Source: Methylobacterium sp. J-026
GTDB taxonomy: Bacteria > Pseudomonadota > Alphaproteobacteria > Rhizobiales > Beijerinckiaceae
Assembly (NCBI RefSeq): GCF_022829585.1
Contig: NZ_JAKSYC010000117.1
Coordinates: forward strand, 1-64,000
DNA length: 64,000 nucleotides
Reading direction: 5' to 3'
Position numbers and translations under genes: made by a program. The stretch's first letter is position 1. Every line of letters begins with the position of its first letter. Below, in pieces: positions 41,397 through 50,516 of this stretch. The notes beneath the pieces are model-generated. The model saw only the letters and a list, made by a program, of their open reading frames with translations, searched no databases and was not told the origin of the DNA.

Positions 41397-42230
41397 ATGA
41401 GCGACGATACGCAGATCAAGGTTCCGGCCTGGTACAGCCCGGACGAGATCCAGGAGATCCAGCGCGACCTTCTGGGCTCGGCGGCGAAAGTCCTGGTCCT
41501 CTGCCTGGGCGGCAAGGGCGGGCTCGGCAAGACCACCATCGCGCTTCAGGTCGCCGATCTCTGCGCCGAGGTCGGCCCGGTCCTGGCGATCGACACCGAC
41601 CCGGCCAACCGGCACTTCCACACCGCACTGATGCAGGAGACCAGCCCCGGCAGCGACAATTTCCTGCCACGGCGGACCAGCATCTCCTGCGTCAAGCAGC
41701 GCCTGCGCGCGGAGGACAGCATCGGCCGCGTCGACCCGACCCTGTGCCAGGACATGATCGAGCACGTGATCGAGACCGCGGAGCGCTTCGTGGTGGTCGA
41801 TTTCCCGGCCGGCGACACCGAGACGACCCGGCGCTGCGCCGAGATCATCGTCGAGAGCTGCCGGGAGGCGAATATCCGCCTCAGCGTCGTCGTGGCGGCC
41901 GGCGCCGTCGATCCGACCGCCCTGGAGGTTCTCAAGGAACTCCGTCCGATGCTGATCGAGTGCGACCGGGCGATCCTGGCGAAGAACACCGCGCAGGCGA
42001 CCAACTTCGACTATCTCGAATCGTCGGACCTCGTGAAGGCTCTGCGCAAGCAGCCGAACTTCCGCGTCATCGAGATCGAGCGGATCGGAGAGCGCCTGAT
42101 CGAGGCGCTGCGGGTGCAGCACATGACCTGGCAGTTCCTGGCGAACACGGCGCCCATGCGCCTGCGCGTGGAGGGCCGCCGCCTTCGGCGCAACTTCCAT
42201 ACGGCCTGGCGGGATGCGCTCCGGCCGTGA
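41397..42230 (+). CDS. ParA/MinD-like P-loop ATPase
   Basis: A 277-residue protein with a deviant Walker A GGKGGLGKTT (residues 38-47), an IDTDPANRHF motif (65-74) and FVVVDFPAGDTETTRR as the switch II region. This order is typical of ParA/MinD/TraL-type ATPases. The IDTDPAN element is also shared by conjugation TraL/MobD. The next gene overlaps by GTGA and encodes a small membrane protein, as TraM does after TraL. No parB, parS-like repeats or relaxase is visible, so it is either a plasmid-derived module or a chromosomal positioning system. Confidence 0.8.
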   Translation: MSDDTQIKVPAWYSPDEIQEIQRDLLGSAAKVLVLCLGGKGGLGKTTIALQVADLCAEVGPVLAIDTDPANRHFHTALMQETSPGSDNFLPRRTSISCVKQRLRAEDSIGRVDPTLCQDMIEHVIETAERFVVVDFPAGDTETTRRCAEIIVESCREANIRLSVVVAAGAVDPTALEVLKELRPMLIECDRAILAKNTAQATNFDYLESSDLVKALRKQPNFRVIEIERIGERLIEALRVQHMTWQFLANTAPMRLRVEGRRLRRNFHTAWRDALRP

Positions 42231-42670
42231 CCAACCTCGAGCGGTTCTACCGGTCGGTCCACGGCCGCGATCTCCAGCCCTGGGAGCGTCAGCTCGCCGT
42301 GCGGATCGCGGCCGCCCTGAACACCACGACGGACGACGACTTCGTTGTCCACTTGCTCCTGGTGTACATGTCGACCAACGCCATCACCAACATGTACAAC
42401 GAGTTGGTGGTCGCGCGGAACACGCTCGCCGAAGACAACCGGGACCTGATCCAGCAGCTCAAGGGCGATCTGCGCCGCAACAGGCTGATGGCCTACGTGC
42501 TGCTGGGTGTGGTGGCCCTCGGCCTATTCGCCGGCGCCTGGACCCTGGGGACGGTCGTGACCCTGTCCAACGGCGCCGCCGCCAACGAGACGCGCCTCGC
42601 CGCCGCGCTGGAGGCCTGCGAGCAGCGGAGCCCGGGCCGCGGCCAGCGCGGATCCGAGATCGGCCGCTGA
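42227..42670 (+). CDS. Small membrane partner of the ParA-like ATPase
   Basis: A 147-residue protein starting at GTG 42227, which overlaps the ATPase stop. The N-terminal half is helical (FYRSVHGRDLQPWERQLAV), a coiled-coil-like stretch ELVVARNTLAEDNRDLIQQL precedes a single membrane helix (MAYVLLGVVALGLFAGAW), and a polar tail follows. The layout, soluble helix plus one membrane helix, resembles TraM of RP4-type conjugation. No family is certain. Tight coupling suggests it anchors the ATPase. Confidence 0.68.
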   Translation: MTNLERFYRSVHGRDLQPWERQLAVRIAAALNTTTDDDFVVHLLLVYMSTNAITNMYNELVVARNTLAEDNRDLIQQLKGDLRRNRLMAYVLLGVVALGLFAGAWTLGTVVTLSNGAAANETRLAAALEACEQRSPGRGQRGSEIGR

Positions 42671-42689
42671 GACCCGGTTCGCCGCGATG

Positions 42690-43736
42690 TCAGGGCGCCG
42701 GCGGGTGGGCCGCGAAGGACGCGGTCATGAGGTCGCGCTCCGTGCGGGCCGACAGCGTCGCCAGGAACGCCAGGAGATCGGCCCGCTCCGCGCCGGTAAG
42801 ATGGAGCGGTTTGATCGCTCGGGCGCGGCTCGGGCGTTCGATCCCGCCCCGGTCGTAGAGATCGATCACGGCCTCCAGGTTCGGTACCGAGCCGTCGTGC
42901 ATGTAGGGGCCGCGCTGCCCGATCTCCCGCAGGGTCGGCGTCTTGAACGCGTATTGCAGGGCGACCGATGTCGGCTTGAAGCGTCCGCGCCCGATATCGG
43001 CTCCCGATCCGACCCCGATGTCGTGGAACGAGTTGTCGGTGAACGACCAGCCGGAATGACAGCTGGCGCAGCCGGCCCGGCCGTTGAACAGGTCGAACCC
43101 GCGCTTGGCCGGATCGCCGATCGCGTCCTCCTGGCCGGCGATCCACCGGTCGAAGGGTGTCGGGGCGGTCACGATCAGGCGCTCGAAGGTGGCGAGCACC
43201 GCCTCCAGCCGTTCGCGGGTGATTGCCGGATCCGCGAAGGCGCCGGCGAAGGCCGCCACGTAGTCCGGATCGCCGGAGAGCCGCGTCAGGGCCTCGGCCA
43301 TCGGCAGGTTCATGTTGCCCGGCGCCGTGATCGGCATCGCGGAGACCGATTCGAGCGTGGGGAACTTGCCGTCCCAGCCGAGGGGCCCATCCTGCCAGGC
43401 GACGTTGACGAGCGTCGGCGTGCGCAGGTCCATATCGCCCTGCTGACGCGTCGCCGCCCGGGCGCGCCCATCGGCCCAGGCGAGGTCCGGGACGTGGCAG
43501 GTCGCGCAGGATCGGGTCCGGTCGCCGGACAGGATCGGGTCGAAGAACAAGCGTCGGCCGAGCTCGGCCCGGGCGGCCGTATACGGATTCTCGGCCGGGA
43601 ACGGGATTTCGGCGGGCGGCCGATAGCCGTCGCGCCAGCCGGAGCGACGCGGATCGGGACCGCTGCCGCTGCCGGCCCCGACGCCGACGAACCCGAGAAC
43701 CACCGCGACCGCGGCGCCGACCTTCCACGCCATCAT
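42690..43736 (-). CDS. Di-haem cytochrome c peroxidase (MauG/CcpA family)
   Basis: A 348-residue exported protein. A short signal (MMAWKVGAAVAVVLGFVGVG) is followed by two haem-binding CxxCH motifs: CATCH in RTRSCATCHVPDLAWADGR and CASCH in GCASCHSGWSFTDN. The order ELGRRLFFDPILSGD, then LRTPTLVNVAW, TPTLREIGQRGPYMHDGS and LTGAERADLLAFL matches bacterial di-haem peroxidases. The family removes hydrogen peroxide in the periplasm (CcpA) or does long-range oxidation (MauG). Which one is unclear; no methylamine dehydrogenase genes are near. Confidence 0.9.
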   Translation of the reverse strand: MMAWKVGAAVAVVLGFVGVGAGSGSGPDPRRSGWRDGYRPPAEIPFPAENPYTAARAELGRRLFFDPILSGDRTRSCATCHVPDLAWADGRARAATRQQGDMDLRTPTLVNVAWQDGPLGWDGKFPTLESVSAMPITAPGNMNLPMAEALTRLSGDPDYVAAFAGAFADPAITRERLEAVLATFERLIVTAPTPFDRWIAGQEDAIGDPAKRGFDLFNGRAGCASCHSGWSFTDNSFHDIGVGSGADIGRGRFKPTSVALQYAFKTPTLREIGQRGPYMHDGSVPNLEAVIDLYDRGGIERPSRARAIKPLHLTGAERADLLAFLATLSARTERDLMTASFAAHPPAP

Positions 43737-43875
43737 CGACCTCTCGGGGCATGATTAAACCGCCCTTCGTTGATGACGTATGAATCTCCGCATGAATAAA
43801 TCGGCCCGGGCATTTGTTTTTGCATGAAAAACTTTGGAACGGCCAAGCTTCCGTGACGATGTCGATGAGGTCCGG

Positions 43876-46128
43876 CTATTCGACGCGGATCGCAACGCTG
43901 TCGCTCGCGCCGGTCGAATCCAGGACCGAGATCCGCGCAAAGCCGGCCCCTCCTGGAAACCACTCGGCGCGGCGCCGCAGCGTCTGCAGGACCGGCTGAC
44001 CGTCGACCAGCCAGGTCAGCGGCGGCACGCCGCCGAGCGCCTTCAGGGCGAGCCCCGGCCGCCCCGCAGCGTCGCCCTGCGAATCCGTCCCCAGCCCGAC
44101 GTCGATCCGGGCACCGTCGGGGGGATAGGCGATGCGCAGGGCCGGACCCTGGGCGTCGGCCGTCTCCGGACCAAGGCGCCGGAGCGGCGGCGGCAGGCCG
44201 CCGGGCCCGGCCGCCACCGCGTCCTGCGGGCGCGGAACCGGCTCGGGCTCGATCCCGAGGCGCGCGAAGGCGTCGAACAGGATCGGCCCCGCCACGGTCC
44301 GGCCGACGAGGCCCGGAACGGCGGCGCCGTCCGGCCGCCCCACCCAGACCACCACCGTCACGCGGCGGTCGAACCCGGCCGCCCAGGCGTCGCGGTAGCC
44401 GTAGGAAGTGCCGGTCTTGTAGGCGATGCAGTCCGGAAGGGCGTTCTCCGGCGGCGGCGTCCCGCGCAGGATATCGGCGACGTACCAGGCGGCCACGGGC
44501 TCGGCGATCCGGTGCCCGGGGCCCTCCGCCGCCCGGGCGGTCGGCCCGGCACAGGCGGGCGCCTCGGGACACGGGCTCGGAGCCGTCACGTCCGGCGCGA
44601 GCCGGCGTTGGAGGTCCGGCAGCGTGCCGCCCCGGGCGAGCCCCGCATAGAGGCGCGCGAGGTCCGTGAGCGTGATGCCGAGCCCGCCCAGCGCCACCGG
44701 AAGGCCCGGCGCCGCCTCGCGCGGGAGCTGGATCCCGGCACCAGCCGCGCGCAGCCGCGCGATGAACCGCGCGGGACCGACCGCTTCCATCAGCTCGACG
44801 GCCGGCACGTTGAGCGACAGCTGCAGGGCCCGCCGGGCCGTGACCGTGCCCTGGAAGGTCAGGTCGAAATTCTCCGGGGCATAGCTCGCCGAGAACCGCC
44901 GGGGGCGATCCTCCAGCAGCGTCTCGGGATGTGCCAGCCCGTCCGCGAAGGCCATGGCGTAGACGAACGGCTTGAGGGCGGAGCCGGGGGAGCGGACCGC
45001 CAGGGTCATGTCGATGGCGCCGCGCCGCGACGCGTCCAGGTAGCCGGCGCTGCCGACCTGGGCGAGGACGTGCCCGGAGCGATTGTCGAGGACGAGGATC
45101 GCGGCCGAGAGGTCCGGGCCGGCCGCGGACGCACGCTCGGCGGCGAGCGCCTCCAGCCGCTCCTGCAGGCGCCCGTCGATGGCGAGGCGGATCACCGGGG
45201 CGGCGGGATCGGCCGCCGCGGCCTCCTCGGCGGCATGCGCAGCGAGCATCGGGAAGGGTTTTCGCACCGTCGGCACGGGCTCGGCCTTGGCGGCCTCGGC
45301 CTCCGATGCGGTGAGCACGCCCCGGGCGCTGGCGATGTCCAAGACGCGGTCGCGGGCGGCGCGGGCACGCCCGGGGAACCGGTCCGGCCGGCGGGTCTCG
45401 GGGGATTGCGGCAGGGCGACCAGGAGGGCGGCCTGCGCCGCGGTCAGGCGCATCGGTTCCCGCCCGAAATAGGCGAGGCTCGCGGCCCGCACGCCCTCGA
45501 TGGATCCGCCATAGGGGGCCAGCGCGAGGTACAGCTCGAACAGGCGGGGCTTCTCGAGCTGCCGCTCCAGCGCGACCGCCCGGATCATCTGGCGGAACTT
45601 CGCGTCGAGAGAGCGGGCGCGCCGCGGCTCGACCAGGCGCGCCACCTGCATCGACAGGGTCGAGCCGCCGGACACGATGCGCCCGCGCGTCAGCCACTGA
45701 TACGCGGCGCGCAGAACGGCTACCGGATCGATGCCGTGATGGCTGGCGAAGCGCCGGTCCTCGTAGGCGAGCAGCATGTCCCGGAAGCGCGGATCGACCG
45801 CGTCCGCGGTGACCGGCAGCCGCCAGCGCCCGTCCGCGGTCGCGAAGGGGCGCAGCAGCGTGCCGGATCGGTCGAGCACCACGGTCGAGCGCGCCGCCGC
45901 GGCCGTGAGGTCCAGGGGCGGCAGCCCGATGGCATAGGTCCAGACCACGCCGATGCCGGTCGCGAGGAGGCTGAGCCCGACCACCGCGGCGAGGCCGAGG
46001 CGCGCCCCCGAGCGCCGGGGCCACGGCGCGCCTCCGCCGGGATCGGGCCTGTCCTGCGGCACGTGTCCTCCAGGTTCCGGACCCGCTGGGCCAGCGCGCA
46101 GGATTCCCAATTCCCGCGCCGCGGACAA
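43876..46128 (-). CDS. pbpC: Penicillin-binding protein 1C
   Basis: A 750-residue bifunctional PBP. One N-terminal membrane anchor (LGLAAVVGLSLLATGIGVVW) is followed by a GT51 transglycosylase with AYEDRRFASHHGIDPVAVLR (catalytic Glu) and GGSTLSMQVARLVEPRRAR, then a transpeptidase domain with RSPGSALKPFVYA (SxxK serine), SLNVPAVELMEAVG and YKTGTSYGYRDAWAAG (KTG), and a C-terminal BiPBP_C domain. PBP1C polymerises and cross-links peptidoglycan in the periplasm. The partner alpha-2-macroglobulin gene is not next to it. Confidence 0.95.
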   Translation of the reverse strand: MSAARELGILRAGPAGPEPGGHVPQDRPDPGGGAPWPRRSGARLGLAAVVGLSLLATGIGVVWTYAIGLPPLDLTAAAARSTVVLDRSGTLLRPFATADGRWRLPVTADAVDPRFRDMLLAYEDRRFASHHGIDPVAVLRAAYQWLTRGRIVSGGSTLSMQVARLVEPRRARSLDAKFRQMIRAVALERQLEKPRLFELYLALAPYGGSIEGVRAASLAYFGREPMRLTAAQAALLVALPQSPETRRPDRFPGRARAARDRVLDIASARGVLTASEAEAAKAEPVPTVRKPFPMLAAHAAEEAAAADPAAPVIRLAIDGRLQERLEALAAERASAAGPDLSAAILVLDNRSGHVLAQVGSAGYLDASRRGAIDMTLAVRSPGSALKPFVYAMAFADGLAHPETLLEDRPRRFSASYAPENFDLTFQGTVTARRALQLSLNVPAVELMEAVGPARFIARLRAAGAGIQLPREAAPGLPVALGGLGITLTDLARLYAGLARGGTLPDLQRRLAPDVTAPSPCPEAPACAGPTARAAEGPGHRIAEPVAAWYVADILRGTPPPENALPDCIAYKTGTSYGYRDAWAAGFDRRVTVVVWVGRPDGAAVPGLVGRTVAGPILFDAFARLGIEPEPVPRPQDAVAAGPGGLPPPLRRLGPETADAQGPALRIAYPPDGARIDVGLGTDSQGDAAGRPGLALKALGGVPPLTWLVDGQPVLQTLRRRAEWFPGGAGFARISVLDSTGASDSVAIRVE

Positions 46129-46152
46129 GCCCGGTCCGGAGACGGTGGAGGT

Positions 46153-46368
46153 CTACGCCATGCTGACGCTGCGCCGATCCGGGAGGTCGGGACGATCCGG
46201 CCGATCCAGCCGAACCGGGAAGGGCACCACGTTGGATGGAAGCGCGAGCACCTCGGTCTCGTGCGTCGGGAGGGCCGGGCGGGGCTTTCCGGGCTTCGAC
46301 CAGCGCTCGATGCGCTTGAAATAGGTCCGCCTGGCCAGCCAAGCCGGAATGCGCCTGTCCTTCGCCAT
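46153..46368 (-). CDS. Small hypothetical basic protein
   Basis: A 71-residue frame between pbpC and the acyltransferase gene. ATG at 46368 is preceded by GAGGGG at a good distance. It has a basic head (MAKDRRIPAWLARRTYFKRI), a Pro-rich middle and a C-terminal tandem DRPDRPDLPDR. Codon choice and the ribosome site make it likely real, but I do not recognise a family. Confidence 0.55.
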   Translation of the reverse strand: MAKDRRIPAWLARRTYFKRIERWSKPGKPRPALPTHETEVLALPSNVVPFPVRLDRPDRPDLPDRRSVSMA

Positions 46369-46520
46369 GATCTGCCCCTCTCGATGCGACCGCCGACGAT
46401 ATCCGCTCCGACGACGCGATTGCGTCGGTGGAGCGAGTCGGAACTGCATACGTGATACGAGCGGAACGCCGGGGGCCCCGCATCCCCTGTTTGGATGATG
46501 CGGGCCGGGCGAGGCCGCTC

Positions 46521-49500
46521 TCAGGCGGCGGCGGTTTCCTTCGCCCGCTCCAGGGCGAGTTTGGCGACGGCCACGTGGTCGACCTTGCCGCTGCCGAGCA
46601 GCGGGATCGCGTCCAGCACCACCACCTCGGCCGGGATCGCCACGTCCGAGGCGCCGCGGCCCTTGGCGAAGCTCTGGAAGTCGGCCCGGGTGGCGCCCTT
46701 CTCCTCGGTGAACAGGATCAGGCGCTCGCCCTTGCGCGGGTCCGGCACCGCCGCGACGGCGCTCGCCCGGTCCGGCCAGCGCTCGGCGGCGAGCGCCTCG
46801 ATGGCGGCGAGCGAGATCATCTCGCCGGCGACCTTGGCGAATCGCTTGGCCCGGCCCTTGATCGTGACGAAGCCCGCCGCGTCGATCGCCACGATGTCGC
46901 CGGTGTCGTGCCAGCCCCCCGGCGGGGGCTCCAGCACGCCGGGTTTGTCCGCCCGCAGGTAGCCGAGCATGATGTTGGGCCCGCGCAGGGAGAGGCGGCC
47001 GCCCTCGTCGATCCCGGGCACCGGCTCCAAGCGGGTCTCGATGCCGGGCAGGATCCGGCCGACCGTGCCGAAGCGGTTGAACATCGGCGTGTTGAGCGCC
47101 ACCACCGGCCCGCATTCGGTGACGCCGTAGCCCTCCAGGATGCGCAGGCCGAATTTCTCCGCCCAGGTCCTCCGGGTCGTCTCCTTCACCGCCTCGGCGC
47201 CGGCCACGACGTAGCGGAGCGAGCGCAGGTCGTAGGCGTGGGCCGCCCGGGCGTAGCCGGTCAGGAACGTGTCGGTCCCGAACAGCACGGTGCTGTTCGA
47301 GCCGTAGATCAGTTCCGGCACGATCCGGTAATGCAGCGGCGACGGGTAGAGATAGACCGGCACCCCCGAGACCAGGGGCAGGACCAGCCCGGCCGTGAGG
47401 CCGAAGGCGTGGAACACCGGCAGGACGTTGAACACCTTGTCCATCGGGCCGAAATCGATCCGGGCCGCCACCTGCGCGACGTTGGCCAGCATGCAGCGGT
47501 TGGCGAGCACCACGCCCTTCGGCGTGCCCTCGCTGCCCGAGGTGAACAGCACCGCGGCCGGATCCTCGCCCGCGCGCGGCACCAGGGGTTTCCGGCCGGC
47601 CAGCAGGGCGCGGATCTTGTCCGGCGTGGTGATGGTCGCCCGCACGTCCTCCAGGTAGACCAGCGCGACCTGGCCCTTGATCGCCTCGACGAGGCTGCCG
47701 AGCCTTCCCTTCTCGATGAAGGCCCGGGAGGTCAGGATCCTGTCGACCTGCGCCGCCCGGCAGGCGGAGAGCACGTTGGCCGGCCCGGCCGAAAAGTTGA
47801 TCATCGCCGGAACCCGGCCCGCGGAGGCCAGCGCGAACAGCGTCACCGCCGCGCCGTTGGCGTTCGGCAGCATCACGCCGATCCGGCCGCCCTCGGGCGC
47901 GAGCGGCATGAGCTTGCGGCCGAGCACGTTCGCGCCGAGGACCAGCCGGCCGTAGGTCAGGCGGCCGGTGACCGGATCCTCCACGGCGTTGCGGCGCCAG
48001 CCGTGGCGCTCGCCCGCCTCGATCAGCGCCGCCATCAGGCCGCGGTCGATGTCGGCGGTGCGGAACAGCAGTTCCGACATGATCCCGTAGAGTGCCGCGC
48101 CGGCCGCCTGGCGCCGGGCCTTGCCCTTGAGCGCCGGGTCCACCGTCAGGCGCACCGGGGGCATCACCGTGACGGTCACTTTGGGCCACCAGCGGCGGCT
48201 GACCTGCCGGCGCGACAGGCGCGAGAAGGCGGTGCGCTCCAGCCCGTCGATCTTCACGGGCACCACCATCGCCCCCGCCTTGTCGGCGATCAGCCCGGCG
48301 CCGTCATAGACCTTCATCAGGCTGCCGGTGACGGTGAGCCGGCCCTCGGGGAAGATGATCAGGGTCTCGCCCCTCTTGACGGCGTTGATCAGCGTCCGCG
48401 TGGCCAGCGGCCGGGTCGGGTCGAGGGGCATCGCCTTGGTGACGTGCAGGAACGGCCGCACCCACCAGCGCTGCGCGATCCCGCTGTCGACCGCGAAGAC
48501 CGGCTCCTGATCGAGGAGCGACAGGGCCAGCGGCGCGTCGAGGAACGAGACGTGGTTGAGCGCCAGGATGCAGTTCGGACCGGCCGCCGCGACGTTGTCG
48601 AGCCCGCGGACCTCTAGCCGGTAGAAGGCCCGGAACAGGATCGACAGGGCGTCGCGGAACGGGCTCGTCGGCAGCGTCGCGAACACGATCGCGCCGACGA
48701 CGAGGTTCAGCACGCCCACCACCGCGAGCAGGCTGGCGATCGAGAGGCCCGCAGCCTGCAAGGCCGCCAGCGCCAGGGTCCCGGCCACCATGAAGGCCGC
48801 CGTTACGACGTTGACCGCGCCGATGATGCGCGCGCGCATCGCCTTCTCCGCCCAGGCCTGCACGGCCGCGAAGGACGGGACGATGTAGAGGCCGCCCGAC
48901 ACCGCGAGGCCGAGGAAGCCGAGGCCGGTGCGCAGGCCTTCGCCGGTCCGCAGGAAGTCGATCGGTCCGATGGCATCCGCGGGGGGCGGGGGCAGGTGCC
49001 CGATCGTCCAGGCGAGGTCGAGGCCGAACAGGCCCATCAGCACCGCGCCGACCGGGGTCGGCAGCAGCACGATCCGGCCGCTGGCGAGCCACGAGGCGAG
49101 CCCCGAGCCCAGGGCGATGCCGATCGAGAACAGGGCGAGCAGCAGCGTGATCACCGTCTCGGTGCCGTTGAAGGCGCCGCGCACCAGCACGGGCAGCAGC
49201 GACAGCACCACCACGCCCACGAGCCAGAACCAGCTCACCGTGAGCGAGCCGCGCCACAGGCGCGTGTCGGCCCAGAGGTCCCTCAGCAGCGAGGCGGTCG
49301 AGCGGGCGATGTTGCGGTCGACATGCAGGTCCGGCGCCCCCTCCCCGGTCGCCGGGATCATCCGGGCCGAGAGCCAGCACAGGACGGCGAAGCCCATCAC
49401 CAGGGCGCCGAACAGCAGGCCGGATCCGCCCAGAGCCGAGGCCGCCCCGGCGGCGATCGTCCCGAGCAGGATCGCCAGGAAGGTCGCGGCCTCCACCAGG

Positions 49501-49934
49501 GCGTTGCCGGCCGGCAGCTCCTCGCGGCGCAGGTGATCGGGCAGGATCCCGTACTTGATCGGGCCGAACAGGGCCGCGATCGTCCCGAACAGGCCGAGCG
49601 CCACGAACAGGATCGGCACGGAATGCAGCAGGAAGCCGAGCACGGCGGTGCCGGCCGCGAAGATCTCGGCGAACTTGAGCCGCCGCGCCATCAGCGCCTT
49701 GTCGTAGCGGTCGGCCCATTGGCCGCCGAGGCCCGACAGGATGAAGAACGGCCCGATGAACACGGCGCTCGCCAGCGTCACCAGGACGCCCGCATGGGCG
49801 TCCGCCTCGCCGCCGATCCCGAACAGGATCAGGAAGGCGAGCGCGTTCTTCAGAAAATTGTCGTTGAACGCCGAGAAGAACTGGCACCAGAACAGCGGCG
49901 CGAAGCGCCGCGCAGTCATCAGGGTACGGAACAT
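46521..49934 (-). CDS. Fused LplT-Aas acyl-ACP lysophospholipid acyltransferase
   Basis: A 1,137-residue three-part fusion. Residues 1-400 are an LplT-like MFS transporter (QFFSAFNDNFLKNALAFLIL and about 12 helices). Residues ~420-610 are a PlsC acyltransferase with NHVSFLDAP (HxxxxD) and FPEGRLTVTG. Residues ~640-1130 are an AMP-binding acyl-ACP/acyl-CoA ligase with LFTSGSEGTPKGVVLANR. In E. coli LplT and Aas are separate proteins that bring in and re-acylate lysophosphatidylethanolamine at the inner membrane. The fused form is known in several proteobacteria, and the operon context adds nothing more. Confidence 0.92.
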   Translation of the reverse strand: MFRTLMTARRFAPLFWCQFFSAFNDNFLKNALAFLILFGIGGEADAHAGVLVTLASAVFIGPFFILSGLGGQWADRYDKALMARRLKFAEIFAAGTAVLGFLLHSVPILFVALGLFGTIAALFGPIKYGILPDHLRREELPAGNALVEAATFLAILLGTIAAGAASALGGSGLLFGALVMGFAVLCWLSARMIPATGEGAPDLHVDRNIARSTASLLRDLWADTRLWRGSLTVSWFWLVGVVVLSLLPVLVRGAFNGTETVITLLLALFSIGIALGSGLASWLASGRIVLLPTPVGAVLMGLFGLDLAWTIGHLPPPPADAIGPIDFLRTGEGLRTGLGFLGLAVSGGLYIVPSFAAVQAWAEKAMRARIIGAVNVVTAAFMVAGTLALAALQAAGLSIASLLAVVGVLNLVVGAIVFATLPTSPFRDALSILFRAFYRLEVRGLDNVAAAGPNCILALNHVSFLDAPLALSLLDQEPVFAVDSGIAQRWWVRPFLHVTKAMPLDPTRPLATRTLINAVKRGETLIIFPEGRLTVTGSLMKVYDGAGLIADKAGAMVVPVKIDGLERTAFSRLSRRQVSRRWWPKVTVTVMPPVRLTVDPALKGKARRQAAGAALYGIMSELLFRTADIDRGLMAALIEAGERHGWRRNAVEDPVTGRLTYGRLVLGANVLGRKLMPLAPEGGRIGVMLPNANGAAVTLFALASAGRVPAMINFSAGPANVLSACRAAQVDRILTSRAFIEKGRLGSLVEAIKGQVALVYLEDVRATITTPDKIRALLAGRKPLVPRAGEDPAAVLFTSGSEGTPKGVVLANRCMLANVAQVAARIDFGPMDKVFNVLPVFHAFGLTAGLVLPLVSGVPVYLYPSPLHYRIVPELIYGSNSTVLFGTDTFLTGYARAAHAYDLRSLRYVVAGAEAVKETTRRTWAEKFGLRILEGYGVTECGPVVALNTPMFNRFGTVGRILPGIETRLEPVPGIDEGGRLSLRGPNIMLGYLRADKPGVLEPPPGGWHDTGDIVAIDAAGFVTIKGRAKRFAKVAGEMISLAAIEALAAERWPDRASAVAAVPDPRKGERLILFTEEKGATRADFQSFAKGRGASDVAIPAEVVVLDAIPLLGSGKVDHVAVAKLALERAKETAAA

Positions 49935-50083
49935 GGCGGTCTCTCGGTTCCGAACCTGACTGGCCCACCAGGGACGGTCAGGTCAAATCGGACCGAGGGG
50001 AACGCACAGCGAACCCGGCCTGCGCGCCCTCGCGCCGTGTGGGCCGGCACCCGGCCCGATGCGATACGCGGTGGGACCGTCCG

Positions 50084-50335
50084 TCAGGTCTTGCGGCCGT
50101 GTCGCCCGAGGACGGCCCCGGTGTGCCGGCCGACGAAGGCGCGCAGGGAGGCGCCGAGGTCGTAGGACCAGTGGATATGCGCCGCGAGCGCCGTGCCGAC
50201 GACGAGCGCGGCGCCCGCCACGCAGGCCGGCGGGAGCAGCAGGAAGGTCAGGACCATTCCGACGGCGGTCCGCTCGGCCAGGGAGGCCTGCGGCCAGGGA
50301 TCGATCGGAAGGGAGAAGCGTCGTCCGGTGCGCAT
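50084..50335 (-). CDS. Small two-helix membrane protein
   Basis: An 83-residue protein starting at ATG 50335 (MRTGRRFSLPIDPWPQASLA). It has two hydrophobic stretches, AVGMVLTFLLLPPACVAGAA and nearby VVGTALAAHIHW, then a basic end (GRHTGAVLGRHGRKT). The frame opens further up, but those residues look like shadow. No family is recognised. It is divergent from the SDR gene. Confidence 0.5.
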   Translation of the reverse strand: MRTGRRFSLPIDPWPQASLAERTAVGMVLTFLLLPPACVAGAALVVGTALAAHIHWSYDLGASLRAFVGRHTGAVLGRHGRKT

Positions 50336-50516
50336 GGCTTCGACCCTCGGTGGTTCGGCATGACGCAATACACGCAGTCAACAGCGGCCGGACTCGGACG
50401 TTGCGTCCCCGGATCGGAAATCGATGCCCCCGTGACGTTGCGGCCCGGTACCGCGGCGCAACCGAGCGCGCTGCCCCGTGTTGCCGGTTCGATCGTTCGG
50501 TGGTGATGAGGTCAGT

